Shown piece by piece: positions 17,271-25,791 of a stretch of DNA of 64,000 nt. The notes under the pieces are model-generated. The model had not been told where the DNA came from and did no database searches. It saw nothing but the letters and a program-made list of their open reading frames with translations. The stretch lies in NCBI GenBank assembly GCA_964634205.1, contig CAZWKE010000001.1, positions 131,808 to 195,807 of the forward strand, written 5' to 3'. Source of the stretch: JAFGGG01 sp964634205 (GTDB taxonomy: Bacteria > Spirochaetota > Spirochaetia > SZUA-6 > RPPD01). A program made the translations under genes and the position numbers. Within the stretch, counting starts at the first letter, position 1, and the number at the start of each line of letters is the position of its first letter.

Positions 17271-17876
17271 ATGAAAGGATTAACCAAAAGGCAGCAAGAT
17301 GTTCTTAAATTTATCAAATCATATATCGCTTCCCATAAATTCCCTCCTACAATCAGAGAGGTGGCCGAACATTTCGATATTTCAGTAAAAGGCAGCTACG
17401 ATCATATCAAGGCGTTGGAAAAAAAGAAGTACATCAAATGTAATGTAAACCGTTCACGTGCAATAGAGGTGATTCTGGATGAGGATAAGAGCGACGGTAC
17501 GATTGTCCAGGTCCCTGTTTTGGGAAATGTGGCGGCCGGGAAACCGTTATTCGCCGATGAAAATTTCGAGGGAGTGGTGAAGGTCCCTGAACAGTATATT
17601 GGAAACGGGAAACATTTTGCCCTGAACGTAAAAGGAGAAAGCATGCAGGATGCGGGCATAATGGACGGCGATATCGCCATTATCAACCATCAGAATTATG
17701 CGGATAACGGTGATATCATAGTTGCGGTAATAGATGAGGCCGTGACCCTCAAGCGCTTTTTTAAAGAAAAAAACAGAATCATGCTGAAGGCGGAGAACAA
17801 GGCATTCCCCCCGATTTATTCTCAAAACATCAGAATTCTCGGAAAGTTGTCCTATCTGATCAGAAAATATGAATGA
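17271..17876 (+). CDS. lexA: LexA repressor
   Basis: SOS repressor of 201 residues. The winged-helix DNA-binding domain (1-65) reads FPPTIREVAEHFDISVKGSYDHIKALEKK. The self-cleavage site is Ala89-Gly90 in NVAAGKP, the nucleophile is Ser124 in GESMQDAGI and the general base Lys161 in VTLKRFF. All catalytic parts are intact, so RecA-stimulated cleavage is expected. The recognition helix (KGSYDH) differs from the STSTV type of E. coli and Bacillus and resembles spirochaetal LexA, so its operator is probably different too. It starts 6 bases after ntrX and overlaps holA by 8 bases. Confidence 0.96.
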   Translation: MKGLTKRQQDVLKFIKSYIASHKFPPTIREVAEHFDISVKGSYDHIKALEKKKYIKCNVNRSRAIEVILDEDKSDGTIVQVPVLGNVAAGKPLFADENFEGVVKVPEQYIGNGKHFALNVKGESMQDAGIMDGDIAIINHQNYADNGDIIVAVIDEAVTLKRFFKEKNRIMLKAENKAFPPIYSQNIRILGKLSYLIRKYE

Positions 17877-18858
17877 TAAAGCATTAGTATTCCTATTACT
17901 GGGTCCCGAGCTCGGAGAAAAAGAAACCTACATTTCCCGTATAAAATCCCGTCTTGCAGAGGAGATGGGCAAAGAACCGGAGGTTTTTAAATATTTTCCT
18001 TATGATATAAATATTGTGGACGTCGTGAGCCTTCTAAAAAACGGGATGTTGTTTGCCGATCACAAGGTCGTTATTATTGAAAATGTTCATGAGTTGAAAA
18101 AAACTGATGTAAAAGCTCTTATTGATTACTGTCGCAGCCCTTCCGCGTTTTCCTCGCTTATTTTATGTTCGGACCAGGTAAAAGCGGTGGACACCGGATT
18201 GGCAAAAATAATCCCGGAAAAAAATAAAAAAATATTTTGGGAACTTTTTGAAAACCAAAAAAAGGGCTGGATTGTCAATTATTTCAAGAAATATGATATC
18301 AGGCTTGAAGATGAAGCCCTTGATTTTATGGTGGAGGTCGTAGAAACCAACACAAAAAATCTGCGCTCCGAATGTGACCGTCTGGCCGGATTTTTTGACC
18401 GGGGTTCGGTGATCAAATACGGCGATATTGAAAATTTCATTTATCACAGCAAAGAAGAAAATGTCTTTACACTTGGTGACCGGATTTTACACCGGGATTT
18501 TTTACAATCAATGGAAATATTACACAAGATTCTGCTTTCCAAGGAAGATGATCCCGTTCGTATCATCAGCGGCATCCTCTGGCAGGTGAGACTGCTTCTT
18601 GCCTTTGAAACCCAACTGGAACAGGGCTTGCGGGCAGATGAGATCTTCGGCAAGCTCAAGGTGAAAGGCAAACGGAGACAGGCCGTTTTATTTACGGGCA
18701 AAAAGAATTATTCAAAAAAGGAGCTGGAGTCGATTATTATGCTTACCGCGCAGTTCGAAGTTTTACTGCGAAGTATGGGGCAGGAATTGCAGAAGCTATT
18801 GCTTGAAATGTTTTTATATATAATCATTGTAAAAGGCGGTAAATCTACAATATTGTAA
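17869..18858 (+). CDS. holA: DNA polymerase III delta subunit
   Basis: Opens the sliding clamp as part of the clamp loader. The 329-residue protein has the HolA plan: LLLGPELGEKETYI at the degenerate P-loop position, MLFADHKVVIIENVHELKK, a central helical domain (LEDEALDFMVEVVETNTKNLRSECDRL) and the C-terminal collar domain (GDRILHRDFLQSMEILHKIL onward). Divergent in sequence, as HolA usually is, but the motif order is clear. Last gene of the long run. Confidence 0.88.
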   Translation: MNDKALVFLLLGPELGEKETYISRIKSRLAEEMGKEPEVFKYFPYDINIVDVVSLLKNGMLFADHKVVIIENVHELKKTDVKALIDYCRSPSAFSSLILCSDQVKAVDTGLAKIIPEKNKKIFWELFENQKKGWIVNYFKKYDIRLEDEALDFMVEVVETNTKNLRSECDRLAGFFDRGSVIKYGDIENFIYHSKEENVFTLGDRILHRDFLQSMEILHKILLSKEDDPVRIISGILWQVRLLLAFETQLEQGLRADEIFGKLKVKGKRRQAVLFTGKKNYSKKELESIIMLTAQFEVLLRSMGQELQKLLLEMFLYIIIVKGGKSTIL

Positions 18859-18925
18859 GTAATGTGCGCAATAAAATACAAAAATGTATTTAATTTTGTT
18901 CTTCAAAATTCACCGTGATGTTATT

Positions 18926-18955
18926 CTATATGATATAAGTAGTTATATCATATAG
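18926..18955. repeat. perfect 13-bp inverted repeat upstream of glnA
   Basis: Left arm CTATATGATATAA, loop GTAG, right arm TTATATCATATAG; one more base pair extends it to 14. It ends 5 bases before the sigma-54-like -24 element. No T-run follows, so it does not look like a terminator for holA. Best reading is an operator or activator site for glnA control, but no known consensus fits. Confidence 0.55.
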
Positions 18956-18960
18956 ATAGT

Positions 18961-18976
18961 TGGCATGCTTTTTGTT
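18961..18976 (+). promoter_or_regulatory. candidate sigma-54 (-24/-12) promoter of glnA
   Basis: TGGCAT, five bases, then TTGTT. Against the consensus TGGCAC-N5-TTGCW the GG-to-GT spacing is exact; the differences are T for C at the end of the -24 block and T for C in the -12 GC. rpoN and an NtrX-type activator are encoded a few kilobases upstream. Transcription would start near 18986, giving a leader of about 37 bases with AAGGAG before the ATG. Confidence 0.45.
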
Positions 18977-18987
18977 ATATAACAAAA
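18970..18987. repeat. 18-bp perfect palindrome over the glnA -12 region
   Basis: TTTTGTTATATAACAAAA reads the same on both strands. It covers the -12 element and expected start site of the sigma-54-like promoter, so a dimeric protein bound here would block initiation. It contains TGTTA and TAACA half-sites like GlnR/TnrA boxes but spaced by 2 rather than 7 bases, so it is not a standard GlnR site. Confidence 0.5.
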
Positions 18988-19022
18988 CATACATTAAATA
19001 CTACATTTACAAGGAGTAAAAG

Positions 19023-20447
19023 ATGAGTGATAGTATGACCCCAAAAGATGTATTGGAGTTGATTAAAAAAGAGGGAGTGGAGGTTGTAGACCTGCGCTTT
19101 ATGGACTTTCCCGGCCTCTGGCAGCATTTTTCCGTGCCGCCCCGGGAGATTGAAGAGGAGACCTTTGAAAAAGGGCTTGGTTTTGACGGATCAAGTATCC
19201 GCGGCTGGCAGGCCATTAATGAGTCTGACATGCTGGTAAAACCCGTACCGGAAACGTGTTTTATTGACCCCTTTTTTGAGGCTAAAACCCTCGTATTGGT
19301 ATGTAATATCTGTGATCCCATTACCGGTAAGGATTATACCAGGGACCCCAGAAATATTGCCAGAAAAGCGGAAAATTATCTTAAAGGAAGCGGCATTGCG
19401 GATACCGCCTTTTTCGGACCTGAAGCCGAATTCTTCATTTTTGATGATATTCGTTTTAACCAGAATGAGCATGAAGGGTATTACCATGTAGATTCGGTTG
19501 AGGGCCGCTGGAACTCGGGCCGCCAGGAATCTCCCAACCTGGGGTACAAACCCCGTTATAAGGAAGGGTATTTCCCGGTTCCGCCGACTGACAGCCAGCA
19601 GGACATCCGCTCCGAAATGCTTTTAACCCTGGAAAGAATCGGCGTTATGATCGAATGCCAGCATCATGAAGTAGCCACGGGCGGGCAGGCTGAAATCGAC
19701 ATGCGCTTTGCCCCGTTGGTAAAGATGGCCGACAATCTGCTGAAATACAAATATGTAATCAAGAATGTGGCCACAAAGCACGGTAAGACCGTTACGTTTA
19801 TGCCCAAACCCCTGTTTAACGACAATGGAAGCGGTATGCATGTGCATATGTCCCTGTGGAAAGGCAGTAAAAACCTCTTTGCGGGTGACGGGTATGCCGG
19901 AATGTCCGAAACAGCCATGTACGCGATCGGCGGTATTCTAAAGCACGCACCAGCCATTCTGGCATTTTCCAATCCCACCACCAACAGCTACAAGCGTCTG
20001 GTACCGGGATTTGAGGCACCGGTAAACCTGGCATATTCCAGCCGGAACCGCAGCGCGGGAATTCGTATCCCCATGTATTCTACGTCAGAAAAGGCGAAAC
20101 GAATCGAGTTCAGGTGTCCGGACCCGAGTTGTAATCCATACCTTGCTTTCTCCGCCATGCTCATGGCGGCCTTGGACGGAATCATGAATAAAATTGATCC
20201 GGGTGATCCCCTGGACAAGGATATCTATGATTTACCGCCCGAAGAATTGGCCAGTGTACCGCAGACTCCCGGATCATTACGATCCGCACTCGAGGCCCTG
20301 GAGAAAGATCATGAATTTTTGCTGAAGGGTGATGTGTTTACCCCGGATGTTATTGAGACCTGGATTAATTATAAGATCAAGAATGAGGTCCAGGCCCTGG
20401 ATCTTCGTCCGCATCCGTGGGAATTTGCCATGTATTATGACATTTAA
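19023..20447 (+). CDS. glnA: type I glutamine synthetase
   Basis: Condenses ammonia with glutamate using ATP, the main entry of nitrogen. The 474-residue protein has the GSI blocks GLGFDGSSIRGW, FGPEAEFFIFDD, the metal and ammonia region around HHEVATGGQAEIDM, the ATP loop KPLFNDNGSGMHVHMSLW, and NRSAGIRIP. Tyr402 in DIYDLPPEE is the adenylylation site of the GSI-beta subgroup, so control by GlnE-type adenylyltransferase is possible; glnE is not in the window. Promoter elements upstream suggest sigma-54 control. AAGGAG lies 6 bases before the ATG. Confidence 0.98.
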   Translation: MSDSMTPKDVLELIKKEGVEVVDLRFMDFPGLWQHFSVPPREIEEETFEKGLGFDGSSIRGWQAINESDMLVKPVPETCFIDPFFEAKTLVLVCNICDPITGKDYTRDPRNIARKAENYLKGSGIADTAFFGPEAEFFIFDDIRFNQNEHEGYYHVDSVEGRWNSGRQESPNLGYKPRYKEGYFPVPPTDSQQDIRSEMLLTLERIGVMIECQHHEVATGGQAEIDMRFAPLVKMADNLLKYKYVIKNVATKHGKTVTFMPKPLFNDNGSGMHVHMSLWKGSKNLFAGDGYAGMSETAMYAIGGILKHAPAILAFSNPTTNSYKRLVPGFEAPVNLAYSSRNRSAGIRIPMYSTSEKAKRIEFRCPDPSCNPYLAFSAMLMAALDGIMNKIDPGDPLDKDIYDLPPEELASVPQTPGSLRSALEALEKDHEFLLKGDVFTPDVIETWINYKIKNEVQALDLRPHPWEFAMYYDI

Positions 20448-20469
20448 GTAAAAAAAAGCATCTTAATAA

Positions 20470-20519
20470 AAAAGGGGCTGTCCAACGGTTCTTACTCCTT
20501 GTACGGCCCCTTTTGTTTT
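20470..20519 (+). terminator. intrinsic terminator of glnA
   Basis: Left arm AAAAGGGGCTGT (20470-20481) pairs fully with ACGGCCCCTTTT (20503-20514), one wobble pair included, and a T-rich stretch TTTTGTTTT follows. It lies 22 bases after the glnA stop. Confidence 0.9.
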
Positions 20520-20572
20520 ATTTTCCACAGATTGACAATGCAGAACACTCTCTATACAATAAAACCGATTTT

Positions 20573-20646
<74 letters not shown>

Positions 20647-20652
20647 TTTTTT

Positions 20653-21366
20653 TTATTTAAACTGAAGTGAAAACTCTACGGGAGTATCGGGAAACAGGAG
20701 ATGTTCGAGGGGCAGCGAGTAAGACACGGTATTTCCGTTCCGATACCCACCGGTTTGAGAAACAACAGTGCCATTGACACTGATGTCAAACCGGATAACC
20801 GTGTTTTTCACCAATGCCGCCCCGTCATCAAGAGCAAAATCAATGACGTCAAAATAATCTTCTTTACTCTCGGATTCCCGCGGAAGCAATGTTTTAAACT
20901 CTTTTGTCTGCAGAAGGGGAAAAAGGCCAAGAATCTGGGTGAAGTTCTCCCTGTCCAGATGAAAGTGAAGCGTGTTGGTAGTTCCCGGGACAAAGTTCAC
21001 CACCTGGGCCTTTGAGAGTACCTTGTCCGAACTGAAAATCCTCTTTATATCGCGGAAATAGAGTTCAAGTTCGAGTTTCCCCTTTTCAGGAACGTTTATT
21101 TTTTTTATGGTTATACCGGGACGGGAAAGGAGCTCCTTGCGGATTTCGGCCGGATCGAATATAACCGCCTTAGCGGCGGATTCGAATTTACCGCTTGCCT
21201 CCCCAACGTCGATAATATACTGTACCAATGCCGGATCTAATACCAAGCTCAGTGAAAGATACCCGGAACCATCGGTGTTCAGGGTTATTTTTTCCCTGGC
21301 TGTACACGACGACAACACGGCAATTCCCGCGAGTAGTAATATCAGAAATACATAGAGCGGTTTCAT
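20653..21366 (-). CDS. lipoprotein of unknown function
   Basis: A 237-residue protein with a lipoprotein signal: basic start, hydrophobic core and LSSC lipobox near residue 21. The rest looks like beta strands with charged loops (EKITLNTDGSGYLSLSLVLDP, then KLELELYFRDIKRIFSSDKV and TVSYSLPLEHLLFPDTP). I do not recognise a family. It follows the SDR-like gene by 3 bases and is probably co-transcribed with it. Confidence 0.7.
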   Translation of the reverse strand: MKPLYVFLILLLAGIAVLSSCTAREKITLNTDGSGYLSLSLVLDPALVQYIIDVGEASGKFESAAKAVIFDPAEIRKELLSRPGITIKKINVPEKGKLELELYFRDIKRIFSSDKVLSKAQVVNFVPGTTNTLHFHLDRENFTQILGLFPLLQTKEFKTLLPRESESKEDYFDVIDFALDDGAALVKNTVIRFDISVNGTVVSQTGGYRNGNTVSYSLPLEHLLFPDTPVEFSLQFK

Positions 21367-21369
21367 TAT

Positions 21370-21993
21370 CTAATAGTGAAACAACCTTCCCCCTGATTTG
21401 TAACACTTTTCATTAATATTTTTCATAATATAATCCGCGGCGAGTTCGCTGGTAAGCTGTTTAATGAAAAACCCATGGAGGTTAACAGGCCCCTGCTTGT
21501 TGGCACGTATTAATGCGCTGAGGATGCTTTCAAAGCATGCGTACAGGCCGCCGCCCAGGAGAAACGGGTTTTTCTCCGCGCGGGGAGAACAGGTAATAAC
21601 CGACAGCATCCCTTTGTTCTGCTTTTTAAAGTACTCGGTAAAATCTTTGATAAAGAACAGCGGGCCTTTCAGCCATGTATCGATAACCTGCTCAATCGCA
21701 ACAGGTGAAAGCTCTTCTATCGTCTGCTCACGCTCGGGCAGCAGATTCAGCAGGATAGCGGTATCCGCCGAGTTCCAGATGCTCTTGCATTTAATTACCA
21801 GATTGCGGGATGAAAGGGATGAGGATTTCTTCCAGTAGATGAGTGCCCGCGGTTTTACCGGAAGCTTAGGGATTTTAAAGCCGTTATCTTTGTCCGATTG
21901 AATCCCGATAACCTCGTCTCCCTGTTCCAGGAAACGTGTAAGCAGCTTTAACCCAAGCGGTGTATGAATATCGGTTATGATTACTCGCTTCAT
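21370..21993 (-). CDS. Rossmann-fold protein related to short-chain dehydrogenases, probably non-catalytic
   Basis: From Met at 21993 the protein starts MKRVIITDIHTPLGLKLLTRFLEQGDEVIGI, a typical NAD(P)-binding beta-alpha-beta unit in which TDIHTPLG replaces the usual glycine-rich loop. Later blocks resemble SDR folds (ILLNLLPEREQTIEELSP, GMLSVITCSP, LLGGGLYACFESILSALIRA). The Tyr-x-x-x-Lys catalytic pair is not seen; the expected place reads YACFE. It may bind a nucleotide without redox activity. An upstream in-frame GTG at 22023 would add 10 residues but has no better ribosome site. Partner: the lipoprotein downstream. Confidence 0.55.
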   Translation of the reverse strand: MKRVIITDIHTPLGLKLLTRFLEQGDEVIGIQSDKDNGFKIPKLPVKPRALIYWKKSSSLSSRNLVIKCKSIWNSADTAILLNLLPEREQTIEELSPVAIEQVIDTWLKGPLFFIKDFTEYFKKQNKGMLSVITCSPRAEKNPFLLGGGLYACFESILSALIRANKQGPVNLHGFFIKQLTSELAADYIMKNINEKCYKSGGRLFHY

Positions 21994-22147
21994 TATGGGA
22001 TTACATAATATATTCAAGGTCACTCACAGTCAAGGCAACAATTCTTTTTTTAAACCATTCCCGTAAAGTATAAAGCCTGTTTAAAAAAAATAGTATTTAT
22101 CTATACCTGAAATTCATGTACATTAAACAAAAAGAGGGGGTAATGTT

Positions 22148-23788
22148 GTGCGTATCGCAGTCGGACAGGTAAACAGCGTCATCACGGATTTCATGAACAA
22201 CGCAAAGAACATACTGGCATTGATTAAGCGGGCGAAGGAGGAGGGTTCCGAGCTTATTGTCTTCCCGGAATTAAGTGTCTGTGGGTATCCGCCGATGGAC
22301 CTGCTTGATTTGGATAATTTTGTGGAAGAGTGTATGAAAGCGGTGCGGTTTATTCAGCACCGGGCACCGAAGAACATCGGCGTTGTGTTGGGGTATGTCG
22401 ATCAAAATCGTTCCTACACGGGAAAGAAACTGATGAATGTCGCCTCTCTGATTTACGATAACCGGATTGTCTTTTCACAGGCGAAAACCCTGCTTCCAAC
22501 CTATGATGTGTTCGACGAGTCACGTTATTTTGAACCGGCAAAACACCGCCGTGTAGTGGAGTTTAAAGGCAAAAAACTCGGTATTGCAATCTGTGAGGAT
22601 ATGTGGTGGGAACAGGAGAAGCATTCGGGTGAAAAGTATGCTACGGACCCGGTGAAGGACCTCCTTGATCAGGGGGCCCAGGTACTTTTGGTACCTTCGG
22701 CCAGTCCATTCTATGCGGGGAAACTGAAAGTCCGCTATTCCCTGATTTCAGAGATAAATAAGAAAGCCGGTATTCCGGTTGTGTATGTTAACTCGGCCGG
22801 AGCGAACGATAGTTTGATTTTTGACGGCAGATCCATGTATGTTTCCGCGGAGGGAAGGCTGGAACTGCTTGCGGGGGCTTTTGCGGAAGATTTTGCCGTG
22901 ATCGATACGGAAAAATCGAACGGAACGATATCATTGACCGAGGACAAATACGCGGATATAGAACATGCCCTGGTCCTGGGCATACGTGATTATATCCATA
23001 AATGCGGATTTTCCCGTGTTCATCTGGGCTTGTCCGGCGGTATCGATTCGGCGCTGACCACGGTCCTGGCGGTATTTGCGTTGGGCAAGGAAAATGTCAC
23101 CGCCTTTGCCATGCCCTCCCGCTATTCCACTGAGGCCAGCCTGGAGGATGCCCGTTTGCTCTGTAAAAATTTGGGTATTGCGTTGCGGGTTATATCGATC
23201 GAAAATATCTTTCCCGCTTTCCTCTCCAGTCTAAAGCCGGTTTTTGGGGACAAGAAAGCGGATGTGACCGAGGAAAACTTGCAGGCCAGGATCAGGAGTA
23301 CATTGCTGATGGCTTATGCCAACAAGTTCGGTTCCATTCTGCTGACCACGGGGAATAAATCGGAACTGGCCACCGGCTACTGCACGCTTTACGGTGATAT
23401 GAGCGGTGCGCTTGGTGTGATCGGAGACCTGTTCAAAACGGAGGTGTATGCCCTGGCGCATGCGATTAACGCCAGGGGAGAGATCATCCCGCAGTCCATT
23501 CTGAGCAAGGCACCGTCCGCCGAGCTGCGGCATAACCAGACCGATCAGGATACACTTCCCGCGTATGAACTCCTGGACAAGATTCTCTATGCCTATATTT
23601 TGCAGCACAAGACCAAAGGCCAGATGATCGAAATGGGGTTTGACAAGGACCTCTTGGAGCAGGTGCTGACCATGGTTGCCCGGGCCGAATACAAACGCCG
23701 GCAGGCTCCTCCGGTCTTAAAAATATCTCCGCGAGCCTTCGGAACAGGCAGGCGTATTCCCATTGCCAGGGGTATTTTTGAAGCGTAG
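22148..23788 (+). CDS. nadE: glutamine-dependent NAD+ synthetase
   Basis: Makes NAD+ from nicotinate adenine dinucleotide using glutamine and ATP. The N-terminal nitrilase-type amidase carries Glu41 (PELSVCGYPP), Lys113 (AKTLLPTYDVFDE) and Cys149 (AICEDMWWE). The C-terminal synthetase begins near 290 with the PP-loop LGLSGGIDSALT and has LLTTGNKSELATGY. The 546-residue length is right for the two-domain enzyme. GTG 22148 is chosen because AGAGGGGG precedes it. Single gene, divergent from the SDR-like gene. Confidence 0.97.
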   Translation: MRIAVGQVNSVITDFMNNAKNILALIKRAKEEGSELIVFPELSVCGYPPMDLLDLDNFVEECMKAVRFIQHRAPKNIGVVLGYVDQNRSYTGKKLMNVASLIYDNRIVFSQAKTLLPTYDVFDESRYFEPAKHRRVVEFKGKKLGIAICEDMWWEQEKHSGEKYATDPVKDLLDQGAQVLLVPSASPFYAGKLKVRYSLISEINKKAGIPVVYVNSAGANDSLIFDGRSMYVSAEGRLELLAGAFAEDFAVIDTEKSNGTISLTEDKYADIEHALVLGIRDYIHKCGFSRVHLGLSGGIDSALTTVLAVFALGKENVTAFAMPSRYSTEASLEDARLLCKNLGIALRVISIENIFPAFLSSLKPVFGDKKADVTEENLQARIRSTLLMAYANKFGSILLTTGNKSELATGYCTLYGDMSGALGVIGDLFKTEVYALAHAINARGEIIPQSILSKAPSAELRHNQTDQDTLPAYELLDKILYAYILQHKTKGQMIEMGFDKDLLEQVLTMVARAEYKRRQAPPVLKISPRAFGTGRRIPIARGIFEA

Positions 23789-23832
23789 CCGGAGGTTCGG
23801 TTCCCTCCCCGCCGGCGCGGGCTTACACCGTG

Positions 23833-25257
23833 CTATGATGATTCCGCAAGTTCTTTGTATTTATCGAACTCCATCAGGTTATATTTATTTACGATAGCGA
23901 TACGATTAAGGGTTAAAAGCAGGCTGGAAAAATCATACTGGCGTTTTTCCGGGATTTTCCGGAGGATCCGCTTATTTTGATCTTTGCCCAGCCATTCACG
24001 GAAGCCGGCACTTTGCTCGTAAATATCGTTGAACTCAAAGAAACAGGTATCGATGATTTTTTCTATATCTTTCAACGCCTGTGCATTGATGCCTTTTAAA
24101 GATGAAAAATAGTTCATCTGTTCTCTAGACTTAAGCAGAAACTGCTGAAAAATGCTGATACGTTTCATCAGCTGCAGGAGAGAGGCCTGTTTAATCTCGA
24201 TTTTGCCTTCGGGATTGGAATAACGAAATATCAGATCCCTGGTGGTAACGGACATGCTTTTACCGGTAAAAAAACTCAAGACAAGCAGTACCATCCGTTT
24301 GATAAACGAGGAGACATGGGTGAGGTTGTAAAACTCCTGGAAGAAATACTCTAGTTTTGATATGTTTTCGGCTTGCGAAATGTAGCGAAAGGCAATTTCA
24401 CGCAAGCGATAGGGTTTGGAGACGGTTTTTGCCTTTTCGGTATTCTCGTATTTTGATTTTATCTCAATATTCAGCAGATCTTCGCTTTTCCCAAGATCCG
24501 CGATCAGTAATAGATTTAACTCGGGATTGCTTTGTATTTGCAGGTCGGCGCATTTCTTTTCAATCGCCTTATCAAAATAGGCGGGTTTTGTACGATAATT
24601 CTCGTAACTTCCCACCAGGCTTTTTACGGAATCGAAAAGATAAATAAAATACTCGTCGCTTTTTATCATTTCAAGCCGGCTGAAAAACGGATTGATATTA
24701 TTGATAATCCTGTTTTCAATGCTTGTTTTGATTGAAATAGCCAGTTCCAACTGTTTCTTCTTAAACGGGGCCAGGTTCTGGTGTGAGTACTGGTTGTGCA
24801 GAAAGAGCAGTAAAATATTGTGAAGTTTATTAATATCCTTGATATCGTGCAGTTCGATCTGTGTCGGTCTGGCCAGACAGGTATTTTGAATTGTATGGAT
24901 ATTGTTGATGAGAGTGATCAATAGATTGGAGTTAAACTCCGGATCGTCCCTCATGGTTCCCGGGTTGATATCCGGAATATTGAAAACCACATTATCTTTA
25001 TTGAGAGCGGTTTTCCAGAGGTTGTTTGCGCTGAATGAGTAGGGAAAAATGTTTTCCCGCAGGGACTCAAGCCCTGTAATGATCTCATAATAATAGGTGC
25101 TGATATAAGAAAGTGCCTGGAACAGCTTTTCTTTTTCTTTATCCAAAAGATCGAACAGTTGCTTCTGAATCATAAACTCCATTGTATCATAATTAATATT
25201 CATGAACAACGGAATCCGGCATATTCGCGGGGTTGCGTTCCGTTCGGCGTTTGTCAT
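23833..25257 (-). CDS. unknown mostly helical protein
   Basis: A protein of up to 474 residues, rich in Leu, Ile, Lys and Asn and predicted almost entirely helical, with one hydrophobic stretch (MVLLVLSFFTGK, near residue 325) that could be a short membrane segment. I recognise no domain or motif. The first 18 to 28 residues (basic, unlike the rest) may not be translated; Met19 (MNINYDTMEF) or Met29 (MIQKQLFDLL) are likely starts. Neighbours nadE (convergent) and a divergent exported protein give no hint. Confidence 0.55.
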   Translation of the reverse strand: MTNAERNATPRICRIPLFMNINYDTMEFMIQKQLFDLLDKEKEKLFQALSYISTYYYEIITGLESLRENIFPYSFSANNLWKTALNKDNVVFNIPDINPGTMRDDPEFNSNLLITLINNIHTIQNTCLARPTQIELHDIKDINKLHNILLLFLHNQYSHQNLAPFKKKQLELAISIKTSIENRIINNINPFFSRLEMIKSDEYFIYLFDSVKSLVGSYENYRTKPAYFDKAIEKKCADLQIQSNPELNLLLIADLGKSEDLLNIEIKSKYENTEKAKTVSKPYRLREIAFRYISQAENISKLEYFFQEFYNLTHVSSFIKRMVLLVLSFFTGKSMSVTTRDLIFRYSNPEGKIEIKQASLLQLMKRISIFQQFLLKSREQMNYFSSLKGINAQALKDIEKIIDTCFFEFNDIYEQSAGFREWLGKDQNKRILRKIPEKRQYDFSSLLLTLNRIAIVNKYNLMEFDKYKELAESS

Positions 25258-25278
25258 GGAGGAAAAATATGAGAATTC

Positions 25279-25307
25279 TTGAATAATTGAAGTAATGGGT
25301 CTATAAT
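25279..25307 (+). promoter_or_regulatory. sigma-70-type promoter
   Basis: TTGAAT, a 17-base spacer, and a perfect TATAAT, ending 33 bases before the GTG start of the exported-protein gene. Confidence 0.6.
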
Positions 25308-25340
25308 TAAACTTAGCTTAGGTAAGCAAAGGTAATACAA

Positions 25341-25787
25341 GTGAAAAAACCAGGTGTTTTAATCGGTATAGCCGTTTTTTTTATAGGGAACTCTCTTTTG
25401 TTTGCTTCCTCGGGGATGTTCCATAATTTTCATGTGTTACACCAGGATTCCCGTGAATTGAGTCTTCTTTGCCAGAAAGAAACCAGTACGATTGATTATA
25501 AGCAGTACTTTACCGATCCGGAGGTAACCGGGGAGATCGTGTATGTTATTTTTAAGGCGAAGATGGAGAAGGAAGGCGATGACGCATGGGCCCTTGCCCT
25601 GTTTCACGGGTTTAAATACGCCTATACCGCTTCCGCCAAAGCAAAAAAACTCGCCGTAGGTATTCTGTTTACCAATGAGACCGGGAAAATATACTACATC
25701 GAACGTACGGTCTATACGGATTTTGTGAACGGAAAAATCTCCAATGACGAGTTTGTCCGCCGCATTCAGACCGAGAATGTGGAATAA
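25341..25787 (+). CDS. small exported protein of unknown function
   Basis: A 148-residue protein with a clear signal peptide (MKKPGVLIGIAVFFIGNSLLFAS) and a soluble domain of about 120 residues (IVYVIFKAKMEKEGDDAWAL and GILFTNETGKIYYIERTVY in sense). No family recognised. The GTG start fits the signal peptide and the upstream promoter. It ends 4 bases before the convergent OmpA-family gene. Confidence 0.65.
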   Translation: MKKPGVLIGIAVFFIGNSLLFASSGMFHNFHVLHQDSRELSLLCQKETSTIDYKQYFTDPEVTGEIVYVIFKAKMEKEGDDAWALALFHGFKYAYTASAKAKKLAVGILFTNETGKIYYIERTVYTDFVNGKISNDEFVRRIQTENVE

Positions 25788-25791
25788 AAAA

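Noticed and set aside
18926..18955. Inverted repeat as a rho-independent terminator for holA
   Set aside because: The stem is AT-rich and not followed directly by a T-run; its place against the glnA promoter fits an operator better.
18970..18987. Standard GlnR/TnrA box at glnA
   Set aside because: Half-sites TGTTA and TAACA are present but 2 bases apart instead of 7.
23789..23832. Terminator between nadE and the convergent unknown gene
   Set aside because: Short GC-rich stems (CCCGC/GCGGG) are present but there is no T-run on either strand.
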